Assembly: GCF_023243045.1 (NCBI RefSeq)
Contig: NZ_JALKFX010000003.1
Span: 18,003-82,002 of the forward strand
Length of the DNA: 64,000 nt
Direction: 5' to 3'
DNA from: Frankia sp. AgB32
GTDB lineage: Bacteria; Actinomycetota; Actinomycetes; Frankiales; Frankiaceae
Below, piece after piece: positions 9,730 to 19,196 of the stretch (its first letter is position 1; each line of letters begins with the position of its first letter). The translations under genes were made by a program, and so were the position numbers. Under the pieces are notes generated by a model, which made no database searches, was not told where the DNA came from, and saw nothing but the letters and a program-made list of their open reading frames with translations.

Positions 9730-10146
9730 ATGACTCTGGGACTGTCGGTCTTTCTCGTCGTTCTCGGCGCAACCCTCCGGTACGCCCTCACCTGGCGGGT
9801 GGCCGGGGTGGATCTCCCCGTCCTCGGGCTGATCCTGATCGTCGCCGGGATCGTCACCTCGGTGATCTGCGTGCTGCGGGCGGTGCTCCCGTTCTCGCCG
9901 ACGGGCCGGGGATCGTCCCGCGCGGGAGTGGTCTGGCCCCCGGCCGCGCCGCGCGCACCCGCCTCGGAACCCGCACGGCGGCCGACCGTGCCGCTGGGCG
10001 GTCCACCGGATCCGGCGGACCATCCCTACGCCGCACTCGAGAAGCAGGTGTTCGGCGAGCCGGCGAGCGCCGGAAGCCCACCGGGCGGCGGTCCCGATCC
10101 CGGCGATCCCGAGCTCGACGCCGGCCGGGACGGCTGGGACGGTTGA
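9730..10146 (+). CDS. DUF6458-type small membrane protein
   Basis: 138 residues. Two membrane helices occupy about residues 3-20 and 28-50, with the family-like pattern of a first helix, RYALTWRVAGVDL, then a second helix starting VLGLILIVAGIV. A Pro/Ala/Gly-rich cytoplasmic tail follows. The start ATG 9730 has GAGGTGA 8 nt upstream; a longer frame from 9643 lacks a better site. Function is unknown in the family. It is convergent with the large LuxR gene, 32 bp away. Confidence 0.75.
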   Translation: MTLGLSVFLVVLGATLRYALTWRVAGVDLPVLGLILIVAGIVTSVICVLRAVLPFSPTGRGSSRAGVVWPPAAPRAPASEPARRPTVPLGGPPDPADHPYAALEKQVFGEPASAGSPPGGGPDPGDPELDAGRDGWDG

Positions 10147-10178
10147 TCCGCCGCCTCCGGCCGGCGTCGCACTCCCGG

Positions 10179-13100
10179 TCAGAGCAGATGAAGTTCCCGG
10201 GCGCGGTGCACGGCGTCGCGGCGGCGCGGCACGTCGAGCTTGCGGTAGATGCTCTTCAGATGCGTCTTGACGGTGTTCACGGAGACATAGAGCTCCGCGG
10301 CGATCTCCGCGGTCGTCAGCATCGTCGGGAGGTAGCTGAGCACCGCGAGTTCCCGGTCGCTGAGCCGGTCGCCCGCGGCCGCCCCGCCGCGGCGCCGCCG
10401 CGCGGGCGCCGCGCCCGCCGCACGCGACGCCGGAGGGGACGGGAAGGCATCGGACGCCGGAGGAGACCGGAAGGCGTCGTCGGCCGCCCGCGCCGGCAGC
10501 CCGGGCACCTGCCCAGGGCGGCCACCCGGCGCGGCCGGCACCCGGGCCCGGTGACGCCAGTCGACCGACCCACCGGGTCCACCCGTCCCCGGGCCGCCGC
10601 GCCGGCGCACGTCCAGCGGGCCGCCCGGCCTTCCTGCCGCGACCGGTCTCGATAGCCAGGCCCCCGCAGCCTGCGCGCCGGCGGGCTGCGCGCCGGCGGG
10701 CTGCGCGCCGGTGGACGGTGGCCGGGTGGGCGCCGGCACTCTGACCCCGGCGCCAAACCCCCCGTTCCCGGGACCGGGACCGGCACCGGCACCGGCACCG
10801 GCTGCCGGGACAAGGCCAGGACCACGGGCGGCCGTCGCCGGTTCCGGCCGCACAGCCCGGCCGGCGCCGGCGGCGGCGCGCAGGTCGGCGATGAACCGCG
10901 GATGCGCGGCCCTCAGGCCGGGATGCGCGTCGAGCAGGGCCATCACCTCGTCGCCGAGGTCAAGGAAAGGACTGGCCAGCCCCTCTTCCTCGGCCAGCGC
11001 GAGGGCGCGCGCCAGCAGACCGGTCGCCCGCGCATGATCGTCGCGGCGCGCCGCGACGATCGCCGCGAGCGCGCACGCGGCCCCCCCCGGACCGCGGCCA
11101 CCGTCGGCGCGCCGCAGCGCCGCCCCCGCGGATTCCGCCGCGTCGGGATCGGCGCAGGCAAGCGCGGCCCGCGCCGCGGCGAGGGTGACGATGTGATCCA
11201 GTCGGCGGGCGTCGGTGGGGCGGGCGTCGGTGGGGCGGGCGAGCGCCTGCCGGGCCGCCTGCGCGTTTCCCGCGGCCAGCAGCAGGTCGACCTCGGCCGC
11301 CTGCCACAGCGACAGGCACAGGGGTGGTCCGGCGGGCCGGCCGTGGGCGCCGAGCAGCCGCCGGGCGGCGCGCACGTCGTCCGCGGCGCCCCGTCGGGCG
11401 CGCACGCGGGCCTGGCCCACCGTGACGAGGTCGAGGAGGTAGGGCGGTTGCCCGTCGCCGCAGCCGGCACGGGCCGCCCGCAACTGCTCCGCGGCCAGGT
11501 CGCCGTCGGCGCGGCCGAACGCGACCAGCGCAAGGGCAAGGCGCGCCTCGACCGGTCCGGCCGGAGTCGGCGACGCCGCCGCGCCCCCGGCGGCCAGCAC
11601 GGCCGAGGCGGTCGACTCGGCCAGCCGCAGCCGCCCCCGCAGGGCCTGGACCAGGGCAAGTGCGCCACCTGCCGCCATCTCGATCGTCGCGGAGCGGGCC
11701 ACTCGCGCCGCATCGAGGGAGGTGATCAGCGCCTCCACCGCCGCCTCGTACCGGCCCAGCAGCAGCTCCCCGCGCCCCCGGCCGCACCAGGCCAGTGCGG
11801 CGACGAGGTCGCCATCCGGCGCGTCGGTGACGGGTCGCCGGCCATCGATCTCACCCGGCGCCGCGCGGAGGTCCCGCCGCAGCCCGGCCGCCGCCTCGGG
11901 CGCCGCCCGGAGCAGTCGCCGGGCGACGGTCAGCATCTCCTCGGCCGCGCCGCGCAGCTCCGCCCGGCGCAGCTCCAACAGATCGGCCTGCACGGTCAGT
12001 GACCGGCGCCGAGTGGCGGCGGCCGCCGGGATCGCGGCCCGCGCCGCCTCCAGACATCTGGTCGCCTTCGCCACCCGGCCGTGTCGCAGATGCCCGGCGG
12101 CGGCGGCGAGCGAGCACTCCGGCGCCCCGGCGGTCGGGGACGTCGGCATCGCTGCCAGCATCGAGTCGACCCGCGACCCGCCGCCGAACAGCGTGTCGAG
12201 CATCCCCACCCCCGCGGCGAGCAGGCAGGACGCGTACCACCAGTCGCCGGCGGAGGCGGCGTGGCGCACCGCGTCCGCGGGCCGGCTGTGCGCGGCGAAC
12301 CACAGGGCGGCGCGCAGGTGCAGCTCGTCGACGTCCTCGGCGCGGTCCCGGGCGAGATCCGCCCGCAGCATCGCGGCGAACGGACGGTGGTAACGGAACC
12401 AGCGGCCGTCGTCGAGCGGGATCACGGATCCGTCCCGTTCCGCGAACGCCGTGAGCAGGTCGGCACCGCTGGTGGCCACCGGCCCGACTTCCCGGCCTGC
12501 CGGGGACGACCGGTCGCGACCGCCGGGCGCAGGCCCGCCAAGCTGGACGGGCTCACCGACCACCGCGTCGGCCAGCGAGCCGGTGACCCGGTCCAGCAGG
12601 CTCGTGCGCAGCAGGAACCGGCGGACGACGGGAGGGTGGCGGCTCAGCAGCTCAGCCCGCAGGAAGTCGGTGATCTCGGGCACGGCGACGAGCGCCGAGG
12701 CCGGCACCGCGGGGCTCGCGCCGTCCGCCGCCGGTTCCACCTGCGTGCCACGGGCCGCCGCGGCCACCGCGAGCCGCACACCGGTCGGCCAGCCCTCCGT
12801 CACGTGCAGCAGGTCGTCGGCCAGCGACCGGGCGGCGGGCACCGTGTGCGCCCGCAGGAGCTCCGCGATCTCGGGGCCGGTGAACGCCAGCGCCCCCGGG
12901 CCGATCTCGGTAAGCCGGCCGCCGGCCCGCAGCCGGTGCAGCGCCACCGGCACCGCCCGGCCCGCGAGGATCGTGCTCAGCCGGTCACCGGCCTCGTTGA
13001 CCAGCAGCTCCAGGCCGTCGAGGTCGGCGCGTCGGCGGAGCAGGTGCACGTCGTCGAGGATGAGGGCGACCGGGCCGGCCAGGTCGGCGAGCAGGTTGGC

Positions 13101-13604
13101 GAGCTGCCGGTAGGAATGGTCGGGAGGCGCGGTGCGCTCGGCCGGGCCCGCGTGGGGCGGCTCGGCCGGGTCGGGCACGCCGGGTTCCGCGGGGATCTGG
13201 CGACCGTCGGGAGCGCTGTCCGCGAGCAGGATCCCGGCGTGAACCAGGCTGTGGACCAGCTGTGGCCACAGTGGCAGTGCCGGGTCGACCCGGATCCAGC
13301 CGAGGGAGCCGGCGGGCCGACTGCCCGCCCAGGCCGCGAGCAGCGCGGTCTTGCCCCAGCCGGCCGGGGCCCGCAGGACGGTGAGCGGTCGGGTGGCCGC
13401 GTCGTCGAGGGCCGCCCGCAACCGGGGCCGGTCGAGGAACCCGGACGGGACCGGCGGAACGACGAAACGTCCGCGCACCAGCGGGAGGTCCGCGGCCCCG
13501 CCCGGCGCGTGCGGCGGCGGGGGCTCGACCAGGTGGGAACGAGACGGGACAGCCCCGGACACCGGCGACTGTTCGTCGAGCATTCCACACCACCCCCACG
13601 GCAC
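10179..13604 (-). CDS. Large ATP-binding LuxR regulator (MalT/LAL type)
   Basis: 1141 residues from GTG 13604; ATG 13583 (residue 8) is an equally good start. The N-terminal P-loop APAGWGKTALL lies at about residues 80-90, with a Walker B-like VALILDDVH near 180, defining the STAND ATPase module of MalT/LAL regulators. A long alpha-helical TPR-like region follows (about 400-870), then a Pro/Gly/Ala-rich linker of roughly 180 residues, and a C-terminal LuxR HTH (about 1080-1135: LSDRELAVLSYLPTML, then VNTVKTHLKSIYRKL). LAL proteins often activate secondary-metabolite or sugar-use genes by inducer-driven oligomerisation. The target is not visible here; the synthase cluster 4 kb away is a candidate. 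The long linker before the HTH is unusual. Confidence 0.9.
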   Translation of the reverse strand: MPWGWCGMLDEQSPVSGAVPSRSHLVEPPPPHAPGGAADLPLVRGRFVVPPVPSGFLDRPRLRAALDDAATRPLTVLRAPAGWGKTALLAAWAGSRPAGSLGWIRVDPALPLWPQLVHSLVHAGILLADSAPDGRQIPAEPGVPDPAEPPHAGPAERTAPPDHSYRQLANLLADLAGPVALILDDVHLLRRRADLDGLELLVNEAGDRLSTILAGRAVPVALHRLRAGGRLTEIGPGALAFTGPEIAELLRAHTVPAARSLADDLLHVTEGWPTGVRLAVAAAARGTQVEPAADGASPAVPASALVAVPEITDFLRAELLSRHPPVVRRFLLRTSLLDRVTGSLADAVVGEPVQLGGPAPGGRDRSSPAGREVGPVATSGADLLTAFAERDGSVIPLDDGRWFRYHRPFAAMLRADLARDRAEDVDELHLRAALWFAAHSRPADAVRHAASAGDWWYASCLLAAGVGMLDTLFGGGSRVDSMLAAMPTSPTAGAPECSLAAAAGHLRHGRVAKATRCLEAARAAIPAAAATRRRSLTVQADLLELRRAELRGAAEEMLTVARRLLRAAPEAAAGLRRDLRAAPGEIDGRRPVTDAPDGDLVAALAWCGRGRGELLLGRYEAAVEALITSLDAARVARSATIEMAAGGALALVQALRGRLRLAESTASAVLAAGGAAASPTPAGPVEARLALALVAFGRADGDLAAEQLRAARAGCGDGQPPYLLDLVTVGQARVRARRGAADDVRAARRLLGAHGRPAGPPLCLSLWQAAEVDLLLAAGNAQAARQALARPTDARPTDARRLDHIVTLAAARAALACADPDAAESAGAALRRADGGRGPGGAACALAAIVAARRDDHARATGLLARALALAEEEGLASPFLDLGDEVMALLDAHPGLRAAHPRFIADLRAAAGAGRAVRPEPATAARGPGLVPAAGAGAGAGPGPGNGGFGAGVRVPAPTRPPSTGAQPAGAQPAGAQAAGAWLSRPVAAGRPGGPLDVRRRGGPGTGGPGGSVDWRHRARVPAAPGGRPGQVPGLPARAADDAFRSPPASDAFPSPPASRAAGAAPARRRRGGAAAGDRLSDRELAVLSYLPTMLTTAEIAAELYVSVNTVKTHLKSIYRKLDVPRRRDAVHRARELHLL

Positions 13605-13762
13605 GCTTGCCTTCGGTAGTGGTACAGCTACTCAGGCGTACGAGCAACCCGGGGAGGCCTGGCGGCGCGAGCCGTCGTGACCGGTCACCGGGCCAGCCGG
13701 GCGGATCCGGACGACTTGCCGAGGCCCCCGGCAGGGCAGCGCCGGACAGCGGGCCGCGACGA

Positions 13763-14368
13763 TCAGCCCGGTTCGCCCCGGCGGCTGGGCCTGGAGGCCC
13801 GCAGCACGGATCCGGCGGTCGCGATGAACAACACGTCAAAGCCCATCTGCACGGTGACGACCACCCGGGCGGCCTGCCCCACCGCATGGACGTCGCCGAA
13901 CCCGACGGTCGTCAGCACCGCCATCGTGAAGTACAGGGCGTCGGTCCGGGTGCGGATGCCCGATATCTCACCGCCGTAGTGCCCCAGCGAGTAATAGGTG
14001 GTGGCAAACAGCAGCACAGTCAGGCAGACACCGACGAACAGCCGGGCGCTGGCGTTGCGGTAGGGCGTGCCATGCCGGCTGGCGCCCACCTGACGGGCGA
14101 ACAGCCAGCCGAGCAGAGCAAGGCCCACGACCAGCAGGACGAGCCGGGCGGCCAGCGCCACTCCCCAGCTGCCCTCGTAAATCGGCAGGCAGTAGAACAC
14201 GGCGATGGTGGCGGCGATCGTCGCCAGCACGGCGGCGATTCCATGGCCTGGACCGGGTTGCTGGTCGGCCCGCGCCCGCGACGGAGACGAGGCGCCGGGC
14301 GGTCCCGGGGGGTGCGCCCCGGGAGGCTGGTCCGGCGGCGGGCCGACCGGTGGCGTCACACCGGTCAT
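13763..14368 (-). CDS. Two-pore-helix potassium channel
   Basis: 201 residues with a Pro-rich N-terminus (1-45) and about four hydrophobic segments. The last pair brackets a pore loop with the K+ selectivity filter TTVGFGDV (about residues 150-157). This is the ion_trans_2/KcsA-type family. There is no RCK/TrkA-N nucleotide-binding domain after the pore. GGGAGG precedes ATG 14368 by 5 nt. It lies 25 bp downstream of the DUF4193 gene on the same strand, so the two may be co-transcribed. It probably acts in membrane potential or K+ homeostasis. Confidence 0.85.
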   Translation of the reverse strand: MTGVTPPVGPPPDQPPGAHPPGPPGASSPSRARADQQPGPGHGIAAVLATIAATIAVFYCLPIYEGSWGVALAARLVLLVVGLALLGWLFARQVGASRHGTPYRNASARLFVGVCLTVLLFATTYYSLGHYGGEISGIRTRTDALYFTMAVLTTVGFGDVHAVGQAARVVVTVQMGFDVLFIATAGSVLRASRPSRRGEPG

Positions 14369-14393
14369 GGCAGCCTCCCGGCCCGGCCCGGCC

Positions 14394-14693
14394 TCAGGCC
14401 GCGCAGTCCGAGCAGACCACGCGCCGTTGGTCCGCCAGCTGACTGCGGTGCTGTACCAGGAAGCACCGGGTGCAGGTGAACTCGTCCGCCTGCCGCGGAA
14501 GCACCCGCAACGCCAGTTCCTCGTCCCTGACCTCCGCGTCGGGCAGGTCGAGTTCGGCCTCGAGAGCGTCCATGTCGTCGCCGAGATCCGCTGCCGCGCC
14601 CGCGCGCTGCGCCTTCAGCGTCTCGAGACTCTGCTCCTGAAGCTCGTCCTCCTCGACATCCGCGCTTCGCCGAGCGTCGAAGTCCCGCGCCAC
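14394..14693 (-). CDS. DUF4193 acidic zinc-ribbon protein
   Basis: 99 residues: an acidic helical N-terminal half and a C-terminal zinc-ribbon-like part with two Cys pairs (FTCTRC near residue 75 and VCSDC at the end). This matches DUF4193, a family widespread in actinobacteria with no settled function. The start GTG 14693 has AAAGGAG 4 nt upstream. Length is typical. Probably metal-binding and cytosolic. Confidence 0.85.
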   Translation of the reverse strand: MARDFDARRSADVEEDELQEQSLETLKAQRAGAAADLGDDMDALEAELDLPDAEVRDEELALRVLPRQADEFTCTRCFLVQHRSQLADQRRVVCSDCAA

Positions 14694-14732
14694 GTGTCTC
14701 CTTCCCTTTCTCTACCGTCGCTCGCCCATTGG

Positions 14733-14772
14733 CTGTGTCAGCCGACGGGTACCTGTGTCAACCGATGGGTAC
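14733..14772. repeat. 20-bp direct repeat upstream of the DUF4193 gene
   Basis: Two adjacent 20-bp copies (14733-14752, 14753-14772) differing at two positions, sharing TGTGTCA and GGGTAC. They lie 40-80 bp upstream of the DUF4193 start, where a promoter is expected. They may be a regulator site or a simple slippage duplication. Confidence 0.5.
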
Positions 14773-15166
14773 CTGCCCACCGCTGAACGTGGGGAGCCAT
14801 TCGGTTCAGCACCCCAGGACATCGGTCGGCTACGTTACGCATTACCCCGGGGATGAGGATGGAACGTCCTATGTCCGCATTCCCCGGTGTCTCCGCCACT
14901 TCCAAGGGTCCGGCCGTAACGCGGATCTCCAAAGCCGAGCGAAGGATACGGGTCTCAACCCCGTCAGGCCAGGCAGGGGACTGGTCGGCGCGGTGTCTCT
15001 CCCACCACATTCACGACCGGATGCCACGACCCGGGCGGGTCACCCGTATCTCGATCGATGCGGCACCGTACACCATTCGGTGACAGGGCGACACCGGGTG
15101 GTCGGCCGAGCCGATCCTTGCCGGGCGCGCTCGCGGAAGGGGGGCGCCCGGACCCGGGCGCGCAGC
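14773..15166. other. Intergenic region, nothing recognised
   Basis: About 390 bp between the end of the GroES-like gene and the DUF4193 promoter. GC is lower than in genes and no frame shows coding bias. No tRNA or small RNA was recognised. Confidence 0.4.
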
Positions 15167-15559
15167 TCAGAGGTAGAGGCCGGTGAGACCGTCGTCCAGC
15201 CGCTCGGCCGCGACGGCGTGCACGTCCCGCTCGCGGAGCAGGACGTAGGTGGTCGAGTGCAGCTCGACCTCGGCGCGTTCCTCCGGGTCGAACAACACCC
15301 GGTCACCGATCTGGATCGTCCGCACGGCGGTGCCGACTGCCACCACGTCCGCCCAGGACAGCCGTTTGCCCATGTGAGCGGTCGGCGGGATGACGATGCC
15401 CGCCTTCGACCGGCGATCCACGGCGTCCTCACACGGTTCGACCAGCACCCGGTCGTGCAGAAGCCTGATCGGTAGCCCGCCGGTCTGGGTGACACCCACA
15501 CGCGTGTCCGCCCCAACCGCGCTGCCGACTCCCTGGACACCGTCGGACACAACACTCAC
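15167..15559 (-). CDS. GroES-like (Cpn10-fold) small protein
   Basis: 130 residues from GTG 15559. The core (about residues 30-115: LLHDRVLVEP, AGIVIPPTA, GDRVLFDPEE, YVLLRERDVHAV) follows the Cpn10 beta-barrel pattern. It belongs to the divergent actinobacterial GroES-like paralogues that end in GLYL and lack a clear mobile loop for GroEL binding, so a true co-chaperonin role is unproven. The frame stays open to ATG 15757, but residues added there are low-complexity. No groEL gene is adjacent. Confidence 0.75.
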   Translation of the reverse strand: MSVVSDGVQGVGSAVGADTRVGVTQTGGLPIRLLHDRVLVEPCEDAVDRRSKAGIVIPPTAHMGKRLSWADVVAVGTAVRTIQIGDRVLFDPEERAEVELHSTTYVLLRERDVHAVAAERLDDGLTGLYL

Positions 15560-15959
15560 AGGGCGGACCCTACCCGGCCCGGCACCGCACCGGGCTCCCC
15601 TGGGGGGAGGTCCCTCGCCGCCGGCCGCTGCGGCCACCGGGCGGCGTCGGGCGTTTTCCCGCATCCGATCGCCACGGTCAGTCAGGTCGGCGGAGTGGGT
15701 TGCCACAACCGTCTCGGGTTGACCTCGCCGGATGATTGACCACTGGTAGCGAGGCAACCTCGAATCCAGTCGTAGTCGCTATCCCCACAGACCGCACTGA
15801 ACCCTCCCGGAGGGGGAATGGTCTCCCAACGGGGTATAAGCTGCCGCCCATCGCCGCCCGGGCTGGCGCTGACGGGCGGCGCGAGGTGGCACCTCTCGTT
15901 CGTCCGTTGGCGCCGAGGAAACCGTAGGCACGTAACGAACTCAGGGATGGGGCGCCACC
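15560..15959. other. Divergent intergenic region
   Basis: 400 bp between the GroES-like gene and the divergent hypothetical gene at 15960. It holds promoters for both; no gene or clear operator is seen. Confidence 0.4.
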
Positions 15960-16619
15960 ATGGCATTGCGCATCAGTGTCGATCTCGATGGTCTGCGATG
16001 GGCCGATCTGTTCCGCTTCGTCGATCTTGCCCGCAACGGTGGGATCAGCGCCGACGATCAGGTCGACGTCATCACCTACGGCAGCGACCCGATGTCGGTC
16101 AGCCTCTCCGCCCGTATCTACCCGGCGTCCGAGGGCCTGCTGTCCGCAGAGCAGCCGGACCCGTCCGGCAGCGCGCCGCTCTCGCTCGCTCCCGGCGTCA
16201 GCTCCGCGAACGGCGCGGGCTACGGCTACGACGCGGGCGCCGCCGAGCGCAGCCAGTCCGCCAACGGCGCGCACTACCCTTCCTTCGACAACGGCCAGGA
16301 CCGCGCCCCCGCGTCCGGCGCCCCCGGCATGCCGCCCTACGGCCCGGGACCGGGTTACGACAGCCCGGGCGATCGCGGCGTCCCGCCGGCCGCGGGCGGC
16401 CACTACCCGCCGTTCGACGGCCAGCCCGACCGGATGCCACCGAACGGCGGGGGGCAGTTCGCCGGCTTCGAGCCGTTCGACCGCCCCGCGCCCGGCAAGG
16501 ACCCCGGCGGCGCCGCCGGGGGGGTCGAAAGTCCTTACATCGAGGAGTTCGCCCGCCTTCAGGAGGGTCTGATGCGTCAGGTGCGCCGCACCGACGAAGT
16601 CCGGCCGGACCGCGCCTGA
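15960..16619 (+). CDS. Hypothetical protein with conserved-looking N-terminus and Gly/Pro-rich body
   Basis: 219 residues from ATG 15960, not recognised as a named family. Residues 1-60 look folded (alternating hydrophobic pattern, LFRFVDLARNGG). Residues 60-180 are Gly/Pro/Tyr-rich with repeated HYP-F-D-x-QD/PDR blocks, probably disordered, and the last 35 residues are a charged helix. GC3 bias and the clean start support a real gene. It is followed by another low-complexity gene on the same strand. The short tyrosine-containing repeats suggest a scaffold or assembly role, which is speculative. Confidence 0.65.
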   Translation: MALRISVDLDGLRWADLFRFVDLARNGGISADDQVDVITYGSDPMSVSLSARIYPASEGLLSAEQPDPSGSAPLSLAPGVSSANGAGYGYDAGAAERSQSANGAHYPSFDNGQDRAPASGAPGMPPYGPGPGYDSPGDRGVPPAAGGHYPPFDGQPDRMPPNGGGQFAGFEPFDRPAPGKDPGGAAGGVESPYIEEFARLQEGLMRQVRRTDEVRPDRA

Positions 16620-16839
16620 ACAGCGATTCGCGTCACCCCCGGGTGCAGGGTCTGTCAGTGCGAAGAGGCGGGGTCATCCGGCCGGCGACCAGCCCCTGGG
16701 CCCGCACGCTCACCGCAGGTGAGAGGTACGGGACCCTCGGCGCCAGCAGCGGGCTTACCCCGGACGCGGAACGTGAGATCGCCGTGACGAGCTCCTCCTT
16801 CGTTCTACGCCGTTCCCCCCTTCTCGGCCGCTATGGTGC

Positions 16840-18840
16840 ATGCTGCCTGTGATGGACAATCCGCGCCTTGCCGGCGTCGAGCAATATCACGGGCGACTGT
16901 GCTCGGAGCTCGACGTCATCGCGCGTGGGCCGGTACTGGTCGGCCCGAAGATCATCGAGCATATTCATTCACTGATCTCACTCATTGATCTGCATCAGCC
17001 GAACGAGTTTGATCTCTGCCTGGGCTGCGACCGTCTCTGGCCGTGCGCCTCGATCATCGCGATCACCGGAATCTCCGCGGATGCCGCCGACGAGATCGCC
17101 CACGCGGACGAGATCGGCCACGCGGACCCGGAGGCCGACCTCGCCGAGGATCCCCTCAGCGGCGCCCTGGCCGTCCCCACCGGCCAGCTCCCGCCCGCGA
17201 CCGCGCCAGTCCAGCCCCTGCCGGCTGACCAGCCCCCGCCGCTCAGCCAGCCCCCGCCGCTCAGCCAGCCCCCGCCGCTCAGCCAGCCCCCGCCGCTCAG
17301 CCAGCCGATGGCGGCACCTCGGCAGGCCCAGCCCACGTACGCCGAGCAGCGCGGCTCGGATCAGCACCGCGGCGAGCTCCAGCGGCACCCGGCTCAGGCG
17401 TACCAGGACCAGACCTACGCAGCGGACCGGGCCTACCAGGACGAGGACAGCCAGCGTTTCCAGGAGCGGGCGTTCCAGGACCGCGGGTACCAGGCTGGCG
17501 AGGACCAGCGCCTGCAGGAGCGGGAGCGGGCCCGCCCGGACCGCTCCCGGCAGGAGCAGGCGTACCGCGAGCAGGCCTACCGGGAGCAGGCATTCCGGGA
17601 TCAGGCGTATGCCGACCACGGGACCGAGAGTCGCGACGCCGAGGATCGCCCTCGCCGCGACCAGCCCGCGCGCGACCAGCCGTCCCGGGACGAGCACTAC
17701 GTCGACCCCCGCCACGAGGCGCGCCGGCTCCGGCCGGAGGCACCGCGCTCCGGCGGCCAGGACCAGGCCGACCACCGGCCGGCGCGCGAGACCGGACGCC
17801 ACGCGCCACGACCCGCCTTCCCCCCGCCGGGTGTCCCCCGGCATGCTCCCGCACGCCCGGCGTCGACGCCCGAACGCGACGCGGGCTATCCGCCCGCCGC
17901 GCAGGCTCCGGCATCGCCCGGCGGCGGCCCGCGGCCCGGCAGGCCGGTTCCGCAGCTGCCCGGGGTCGCGCCGCCCGCCCCCCGGCCGGCGGCGAACGGC
18001 CGGGACGACCGCCACGCCGACCGGCGACCCGTGGGCAACACGCCGGCGGAGTCGGACGGCCCCCGGCAGAACGGCAGACCGCCGGCATACCCGCCGCCGC
18101 ACCCGGTGAGCGCGGGCCTGCCCGGTGTCGGGCCGGTGAACCGGACGCCGCTGCCCCAGTCCCAGTACCCACCCGGGGTCTCGGTGCCGGTCTCACGACC
18201 GGCGCCGCCGGTTTCCGGACCGGTCGAGCTGACCGGCCCGGCGGAGCTGGCCGCCGCGCGGGTCGGTGACACCTGGCCGGGGCAGCAGCGGGCGACCCAG
18301 GCCCGCGCCGGCGACGGCCGCCCAGCGGCTGGCGGCCCGCCCTCGGCGAACGATCGGTCGCGGGACCGAGAGGGCGTGCCTCCGCGTGTCCCGGCCGCCG
18401 AACGCGGCGGCCGGGACTGGCCCGGGCCCGGCGGTTCGGGTGCCGACGGACCGGATGCCGACGGACCGAGGCGGCCCGCGGACGGCGCCGGCAGGGCGCC
18501 CGATCGGCCCGCCCCGCGCCCACAGGGATGGCCTGACCCCCGCGCGCCCCGCGGCCGGGCGGACAGCCCGCCGCCCGGGGGGCGTGGCGATGGCGGCGAG
18601 CGGCCAGCGGCGAATCCCGGGCGGGGTTCGTATGGCCCGATCGGGGCAGGCGGAACGGGAATTCCGAATGTTCCGCACCGGGCGGCGGACCCCCGCGGGG
18701 TGCGCCCCGCGGGGCCCGCGAGACCCGGTAACGGGCTCTCCGCCGAGGCCGCGTCGATCGACCAGGAGCAGGTCGACGAGGTCACTCGGGCGTGGCTGGA
18801 GCGCCGCGGCTCCGTCCTCGACGGCATTGATGTCATCTGA
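16840..18840 (+). CDS. Large low-complexity protein with small Cys-containing N-terminal domain
   Basis: 666 residues; ATG 16852 (residue 5) is an alternative start. Residues 1-75 look folded and carry two Cys plus CLGCDRLWPC, a possible metal or disulfide site. The rest is mostly disordered: four PPPLSQ units (residues about 130-155), a Gln/Arg/Tyr-rich repeat stretch (REQAYREQAF; about 185-265), then long Pro/Arg/Gly-rich sequence. The last 30 residues (EQVDEVTRAWLERRG) form a conserved-looking helix. No enzyme motif. Probably an actinomycete-specific scaffold or DNA/membrane-associated protein; function unknown. Confidence 0.7.
   Translation: MLPVMDNPRLAGVEQYHGRLCSELDVIARGPVLVGPKIIEHIHSLISLIDLHQPNEFDLCLGCDRLWPCASIIAITGISADAADEIAHADEIGHADPEADLAEDPLSGALAVPTGQLPPATAPVQPLPADQPPPLSQPPPLSQPPPLSQPPPLSQPMAAPRQAQPTYAEQRGSDQHRGELQRHPAQAYQDQTYAADRAYQDEDSQRFQERAFQDRGYQAGEDQRLQERERARPDRSRQEQAYREQAYREQAFRDQAYADHGTESRDAEDRPRRDQPARDQPSRDEHYVDPRHEARRLRPEAPRSGGQDQADHRPARETGRHAPRPAFPPPGVPRHAPARPASTPERDAGYPPAAQAPASPGGGPRPGRPVPQLPGVAPPAPRPAANGRDDRHADRRPVGNTPAESDGPRQNGRPPAYPPPHPVSAGLPGVGPVNRTPLPQSQYPPGVSVPVSRPAPPVSGPVELTGPAELAAARVGDTWPGQQRATQARAGDGRPAAGGPPSANDRSRDREGVPPRVPAAERGGRDWPGPGGSGADGPDADGPRRPADGAGRAPDRPAPRPQGWPDPRAPRGRADSPPPGGRGDGGERPAANPGRGSYGPIGAGGTGIPNVPHRAADPRGVRPAGPARPGNGLSAEAASIDQEQVDEVTRAWLERRGSVLDGIDVI
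17231..17302 (+). repeat. 18-bp in-frame tandem repeat, four copies
   Basis: Four perfect copies of an 18-bp unit, each encoding six residues of a Pro/Gln/Leu/Ser repeat, inside the low-complexity gene. Perfect identity suggests recent expansion, so copy number may vary among strains. Confidence 0.9.
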
Positions 18841-19196
18841 CCGGTCGGCGTCAGCTGATCGGTTGACCGCGTCGGGTCAGCACTGATCAGCACGCACCGG
18901 TCGGCCGGCGCTGGTCGGCCGCTGCCCGGCTGCCCGCCCGCAACGTGCCGACGCGGCCGCCGCGACCGCGCCACGCCGATCGGTGTGGGGTCCGCCCGGC
19001 GCGCCGCGGCCACGGTCGGCGCCCCGGCGCGGTATCCAGAGGCCGCGCGTCGTGGCAGAGGGACGACCCGCGGCCACGCAGGGTGCAGGTTTGAGGTGGC
19101 GGGCGGGGTGGCAGGTACGCGTCGCCGGGCAGCTCGCTCGGCGCGGGGACGCCGGACCTCCGAGGGCGCCCCGCTGGAGCCCACGGAAGGTGAGGC
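18841..19196. other. Intergenic region, nothing recognised
   Basis: 356 bp upstream of the RsbW-like gene. No frame with gene-like features; presumably the promoter of the downstream gene. Confidence 0.4.

Noticed and set aside
10902-13619. Plus-strand frames of 366 and 512 codons
   Set aside because: Antisense to the LAL regulator, which has clear ATPase and HTH motifs.
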